Part shown: piece after piece, positions 60,463 to 64,000 of the stretch
Layout: each line of letters begins with the position of its first letter
Numbering within the stretch: position 1 is the stretch's first letter
NCBI GenBank assembly: GCA_942490885.1
Contig: CALNYT010000002.1
Coordinates: 1,116,001-1,180,000 of the forward strand
DNA: 64,000 nt
Source: Oceanirhabdus sp942490885
Lineage (GTDB): Bacteria; Bacillota; Clostridia; Clostridiales; Clostridiaceae
Reading direction: 5' to 3'
The notes under the pieces: generated by a model
Database searches by the model: none
What the model was told of the DNA's origin: nothing
What the model saw: the letters and a program-made list of their open reading frames with translations, nothing else
Made by a program: the position numbers and the translations under genes

Positions 60463-60511
60463 TCGAGATCAGAATTTAATTTATTTGGAACTTATTAAAG
60501 GAGTGAAATAA
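60425..60511 (+). pseudogene. GNAT C-terminal remnant
   Basis: The frame GNILEKAGMKEINRDQNLIY then LELIKGVK and stop is the usual RimJ/GNAT tail (NVLEKAGMK...). It overlaps the kinase remnant in another frame, marking a deletion fusion of two genes. Confidence 0.7.
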
Positions 60512-60519
60512 TTTTGATT

Positions 60520-60597
60520 ATGGGAACAGAGAGATTAATTATACGAAGGTTTTTAGTGAGGGAGATTGCAAGCAGCAATTGCAGGCTCTCAAAATGA
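60520..60597 (+). pseudogene. GNAT N-terminal remnant
   Basis: MGTERLIIRRFLVREIASSN and a stop after 25 codons: the standard RimJ-type opening (TERLIIRRF) followed by loss of frame. Confidence 0.7.
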
Positions 60598-60656
60598 TGT
60601 TTAAGGTTATTTATGGTAAAATATTGATTAGATGTTACTAAAAAGGGGGAAACAAA

Positions 60657-62666
60657 ATGAGTATAGAAAAGGGAAAGTATTTAACTAATGAAGAAATTAT
60701 ATCATTGCCAATTTTTACAGATGTAAATATAAGTGATGATGGAGAAAATGTAGCCTTTGTTAAGAAAACAGCAGATTGGGAGGATAATAAATTTAGATTT
60801 CATGTTTGGATATATGAAAAGAAGAGTAATAAAAGCTTTAGATTAACAGCTGAAAAGATAGATAGTACAAGCCCTTTGTGGTCACCGGATTCTAAAAAAT
60901 TAGCATATCTTAGTCCTGTAGGAGAAGGAGATAAAAAGAAGAATCAGATTTTTATTAAAGAAGTTAATGGGTATAGTGGAATTCAAGTTACAAATGAAAA
61001 AGAAGGTGTTGATAAATTTAAGTGGTCTCCTGATGGAGAGGGATTTTATTATCTTTCTAAGTTACCAGTAGATGAGAAAATAAAAAAACGTAATGAATTA
61101 TATGGTGATTTTGAACATGTAGATAAGGAATATCAGTATAGAACTTTATACTACATTGATATTAATGAAGGATTGAATAAAAATCAATCAGCTTATAATC
61201 TTCCAAAGGATTTAAGGGAACAAGATAAAGAAGATGAAAAGGAAAAAAGTGATGCATGTAACTTAATTAATGAAAATAATCTTGAAGTTATATCCTTTGA
61301 CATTTCTCCTAATAATGAGAAAATTGTTTTTATGGCTACACCAACTCCTAATATGGAAGATTGTGATGATGGAGACTTATATGTACTTGATATTAAAACA
61401 AAGAAAATAATGAAGATGAATAAAGAAGAATGTATTGGAGGAAATATTGTATTTTCTCCTGATGGAACTAAAATATGCTACTCAAAATCTATCAATGAAA
61501 AGGAATATTATAAAACTAATATTGATGATAGTATCTTGGAAATTTATGATTTAGAGACTAGTAAAGGGATTCAGCCACTAGGGGGTTTTGATAGCAGTAT
61601 TAGACCTGTACGTTGGACAGAAAAGGGTATTTTAGTAGTATGGCAAGATAAAACTAAGTATTTATCTGGGATGTTAGCTGAAAGTGGAGAATTAGAAGTA
61701 TTATCAGGAAATGAAGATTGCGTTAGTTGGAATGCTTCTATTACAAAAGATAATAACCACCTAGCGTACGTAAAAGCTACTTCTAAAGAAACTTTTGAAG
61801 TTTATTTAGATCATGAAAAGATAACTAATGAGAGTAGGATATTTGAAGATAGATTATTAAGTAAAAAAGAAGTAATATCTTGGACAAGTAGTGATGGATT
61901 AGAAATAGAAGGTGTATTATCAGCGCCATATGATTTAGACTGCTCTAAAAAGCATCCTTTATTAGTTGTAATTCATGGTGGACCTACATGGGCATCATTC
62001 CCAATCCCTTCTGTTTTAAATAGAAGCTATCCAATTGAAGAGTTTGTTGAAAAAGGATTTATTGTCCTTGAGCCAAACTATAGAGGAAGTTCAGGATATG
62101 GAGATGAATTTTTAAAAGCAAACTACAAAAAATTAGGCCTTGGTGATTATGATGATGTAATATCAGGTGTAGACAAGTTAATAGAAGATGGACTAGTAGA
62201 TAAAGATAAAGTTGGGGTAATGGGATGGAGTCAAGGAGGGTATATTTCAGCTTTCTGCACTACATACAGTGATAGATTTAAAGCTGTTTCAGTAGGTGCT
62301 GGTATTAGTAACTGGCTTACTTATTATGTTAATACGGATATTCATCAGTTTACAAGAATGTTTTTAGGGGATAACCCATGGAATGATCCCAAAATCTATT
62401 CAGAGACATCCCCAATGACATATATTAAATCTGCATGTACTCCAACATTAATTCAGCATGGTGGAAATGATACAAGGGTTCCTACTCCAAATGCCTATGA
62501 ATTATATCAAGGATTAAGAGATATGGGAATTGAAACGGAGTTAGTTATTTACAAAGGAATGGGGCATGGTTCAAATAAACCTGGAATAAATAGAGCTATT
62601 ATGAAGCAAAACTTAATGTGGTTTTCTCATCATATTTTAGGTGAGAGTCTTGAAGGGTTTAGATAA
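60657..62666 (+). CDS. S9-family (prolyl oligopeptidase/acylaminoacyl peptidase-like) serine peptidase
   Basis: 669 residues, cytosolic. N-terminal beta-propeller (~1-400; repeats such as STSPLWSPDSKKLAYLS, FKWSPDGEGFYYLS, IVFSPDGTKICYS) gates a C-terminal alpha/beta hydrolase. Catalytic triad: S525 (GWSQGGY), D605 (GGNDTRVP), H637 (GMGHGSNKP); oxyanion region VIHGGPTWASF. It cleaves short peptides. RBS AAAGGGGGAAACAAA. Monocistronic. Confidence 0.93.
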   Translation: MSIEKGKYLTNEEIISLPIFTDVNISDDGENVAFVKKTADWEDNKFRFHVWIYEKKSNKSFRLTAEKIDSTSPLWSPDSKKLAYLSPVGEGDKKKNQIFIKEVNGYSGIQVTNEKEGVDKFKWSPDGEGFYYLSKLPVDEKIKKRNELYGDFEHVDKEYQYRTLYYIDINEGLNKNQSAYNLPKDLREQDKEDEKEKSDACNLINENNLEVISFDISPNNEKIVFMATPTPNMEDCDDGDLYVLDIKTKKIMKMNKEECIGGNIVFSPDGTKICYSKSINEKEYYKTNIDDSILEIYDLETSKGIQPLGGFDSSIRPVRWTEKGILVVWQDKTKYLSGMLAESGELEVLSGNEDCVSWNASITKDNNHLAYVKATSKETFEVYLDHEKITNESRIFEDRLLSKKEVISWTSSDGLEIEGVLSAPYDLDCSKKHPLLVVIHGGPTWASFPIPSVLNRSYPIEEFVEKGFIVLEPNYRGSSGYGDEFLKANYKKLGLGDYDDVISGVDKLIEDGLVDKDKVGVMGWSQGGYISAFCTTYSDRFKAVSVGAGISNWLTYYVNTDIHQFTRMFLGDNPWNDPKIYSETSPMTYIKSACTPTLIQHGGNDTRVPTPNAYELYQGLRDMGIETELVIYKGMGHGSNKPGINRAIMKQNLMWFSHHILGESLEGFR

Positions 62667-62699
62667 TAATAGAATAGTATATTATATTAATAATTAAAC

Positions 62700-62815
62700 A
62701 TAGCTCTCTTTTTTAAAAAGATGTTGAAAATGATTGTGCACGATTGGACAAGATAGGTCTAGGTCTGGATGTACAAGGGGTATTTTTTCAACATTATCTT
62801 AAAAAAGAGAGCTAT
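62700..62815. mobile_element. MITE-like element, copy 2 (116 bp)
   Basis: Ends are nearly identical to those at 58584-58674 (TAGCTCTCTTTTTTAAAAAG... and ...CTTAAAAAAGAGAGCTA). The middle is 25 bp longer. It also forms a hairpin between the peptidase and the convergent MATE gene. Confidence 0.8.
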
Positions 62816-62864
62816 TTATTTGAATATGACTAATCATACTCTAAATATTAGTTGAGATGATTTT

Positions 62865-64000
62865 CTAATATAAATAAACTTTCTTATTTCTTTTTAAAAA
62901 GAATAGTGATACAAAGAGCGAACAAAATTCTGCAAATGGAACTACTAACCATAATCCATTCAATTTAAATAAGTTAGGTAATAACAGAAAACCGATTAAA
63001 CAAAATATAAAGGTTCTTGAAAAAGAAAGCAATGCAGAAATCTTTCCATTAGATAAAGCTGTAAATAATCCAGAGGTATAAATATTTAAACCAATAGCTA
63101 AAAATGAAAAAGCAAAAATTTTTAATCCGTTTAATGTTATATTATATACAATATTTGTTTCAGGGACGAATATCTTCACAATAAATGGAGAGAAAGCAAA
63201 ACATAAAATAAATACAATTATTGAAAATATCATAACGAAAACTTTAGAATAAGTATGATAGTCTTTAATTTTATTTGAATTTTTAGCGCCATAATTATAA
63301 CTAATAATAGGAGAAACACCTGCAATATGTCCTAAATAGACTGATGTCATTACGAATTGAATAAACAATATTATTGTAATTGCAGCTACTCCATTTTCAC
63401 CGGCATATTTAAGGGCTATGTAATTAAAAAATAATGTAGTTATTGCGGTAGATAACTGAGTTACCATTTCTGATGATCCATTACATATAGTATCTTTCAA
63501 TAATCTTAAATCTATTGATGGTTTAACATATTTCAATGTGGATTTTCTACTGGTAAAATATAAGGCGTACAAAATAGTAGAAAAAGCAGAACCAATAAGG
63601 GTTGATAAAGCAGCACCTTTAATTCCAAAATTCAATTGATATATGAATGCATAATTAAGTATCAAATCAATTAATCCACCTAATAAAGAAGCTAATAGAC
63701 TAAAATTAAAGGCACCATCCACTCTTGTGAAATACTCAAAAACCATCTTAAGTATATAGAATGGAGCACATAACAAAATTATTATTCCATAGCTCTTACA
63801 ATAATTCATTAAAGTTTCTGTAGCTCCTAAAAGAGAAAAAAGTTTTTCATTAAATAAAAGTCCTAGGGCAGTAAATATAACCCCAATTATTAAAGAAAAT
63901 AAAAGAATTAAAGTAAATCTATTATTAGCCTCTCTTAAGTTATTTTTCCCTAATGAAATAGATATTAAAGCACTGCCACCTGTTGCAAACATAAGACCAA
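62865..64000 (-). CDS. MATE-family exporter (N terminus outside window)
   Basis: The frame stays open to the window edge, so the first ~60 residues are missing. Present: MFATGGSALISISLGKNN (end of TM2), the repeated MATE helices, FEYFTRVDGAFNFSL (the conserved R-DG-N region before TM5) and GHIAGVSPIISYNYGAKN (TM8). About ten hydrophobic segments are seen. Such proteins exchange Na+ or H+ for cationic drugs or other organics. Ends with a Lys/Arg-rich tail. No partner gene visible. Confidence 0.92.
   Translation of the reverse strand, partial: GLMFATGGSALISISLGKNNLREANNRFTLILLFSLIIGVIFTALGLLFNEKLFSLLGATETLMNYCKSYGIIILLCAPFYILKMVFEYFTRVDGAFNFSLLASLLGGLIDLILNYAFIYQLNFGIKGAALSTLIGSAFSTILYALYFTSRKSTLKYVKPSIDLRLLKDTICNGSSEMVTQLSTAITTLFFNYIALKYAGENGVAAITIILFIQFVMTSVYLGHIAGVSPIISYNYGAKNSNKIKDYHTYSKVFVMIFSIIVFILCFAFSPFIVKIFVPETNIVYNITLNGLKIFAFSFLAIGLNIYTSGLFTALSNGKISALLSFSRTFIFCLIGFLLLPNLFKLNGLWLVVPFAEFCSLFVSLFFLKRNKKVYLY

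Overview
The window is AT-rich throughout (roughly 30 % GC by eye), with strong purine-rich ribosome binding sites, many A/T-ended codons and rho-independent terminators. Gene content (BCCT carrier, TipAS-type MerR regulator, DUF4317 and CD3324-like proteins, HflX with a clostridial-type N-terminal extension, a complete ascorbate PTS operon, many lone GNATs) points to a Clostridium sensu lato chromosome. I see no rRNA, tRNA, CRISPR array, intact transposase or phage module.

Layout. 1-6.2 kb: the end of a sigma-54 activator, a convergent DUF4085 gene, and a catabolic operon (enolase-superfamily dehydratase/epimerase, split UxaA/SuyAB-like lyase, CaiT-like BCCT carrier) behind a near-perfect -24/-12 promoter. 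6.2-12.4 kb: a composite dispersed repeat with a structured RNA-like 3' half, an Rpn-family protein, a PNPOx-like protein, a stretch of broken genes, and a MerR(TipAS)-controlled peptidase pair. 12.4-20.7 kb: glutamate dehydrogenase, a Nudix hydrolase, and a cassette of RND exporter, exported FGE-fold/EF-hand lipoprotein and a TetR regulator that seems to start at AUU. 20.7-28 kb: a 51-bp palindrome, GNATs, an adenosine-deaminase-like enzyme, a stand-alone MurD and a DUF4317 protein. 28-35 kb: a leader region with mini-ORFs and tandem hairpins, a 1027-residue GNAT fusion next to a radical SAM enzyme, and an HflX GTPase fused to a JAMM/MPN domain. 35-37.5 kb: a cluster of tiny membrane-protein genes with a duplicated 95-bp leader, LytTR remnants and REP-like repeats. 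37.7-41 kb: a Sll1717-like P-loop ATPase and an XRE-TPR regulator. 41-51.3 kb: an L-ascorbate utilisation regulon (ulaA, HAD phosphatase, ulaC-G-B-D-E-F, SorC regulator) that ends in its own ptsI-ptsH. 51.3-64 kb: decayed sensor and trkA/trkH genes, a chemoreceptor, several GNAT and APH-fold genes, two copies of a MITE-like element, an S9 peptidase and a truncated MATE exporter.

How it works together. Two systems are well defined. The ula regulon imports and phosphorylates ascorbate, opens the lactone, decarboxylates and epimerises to D-xylulose-5-P; two promoters with identical operator geometry probably answer to the SorC protein. The sigma-54 operon imports a zwitterionic or betaine-like substrate and dehydrates, epimerises or desulfonates a hydroxy-acid; its substrate is unknown. 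The rest is accessory, with many remnants and small palindromic elements.

The best candidates for undescribed biology are the composite repeat with alternative, covarying pairings (about 6.23-6.47, 28.02-28.19 and 36.0 kb), the GNAT-fusion/radical-SAM pair, the JAMM-HflX fusion, the small-membrane-protein cluster with its duplicated leader, and the AUU-start TetR next to the RND/FGE-like lipoprotein cassette. All assignments come from reading motifs; no database search was run.
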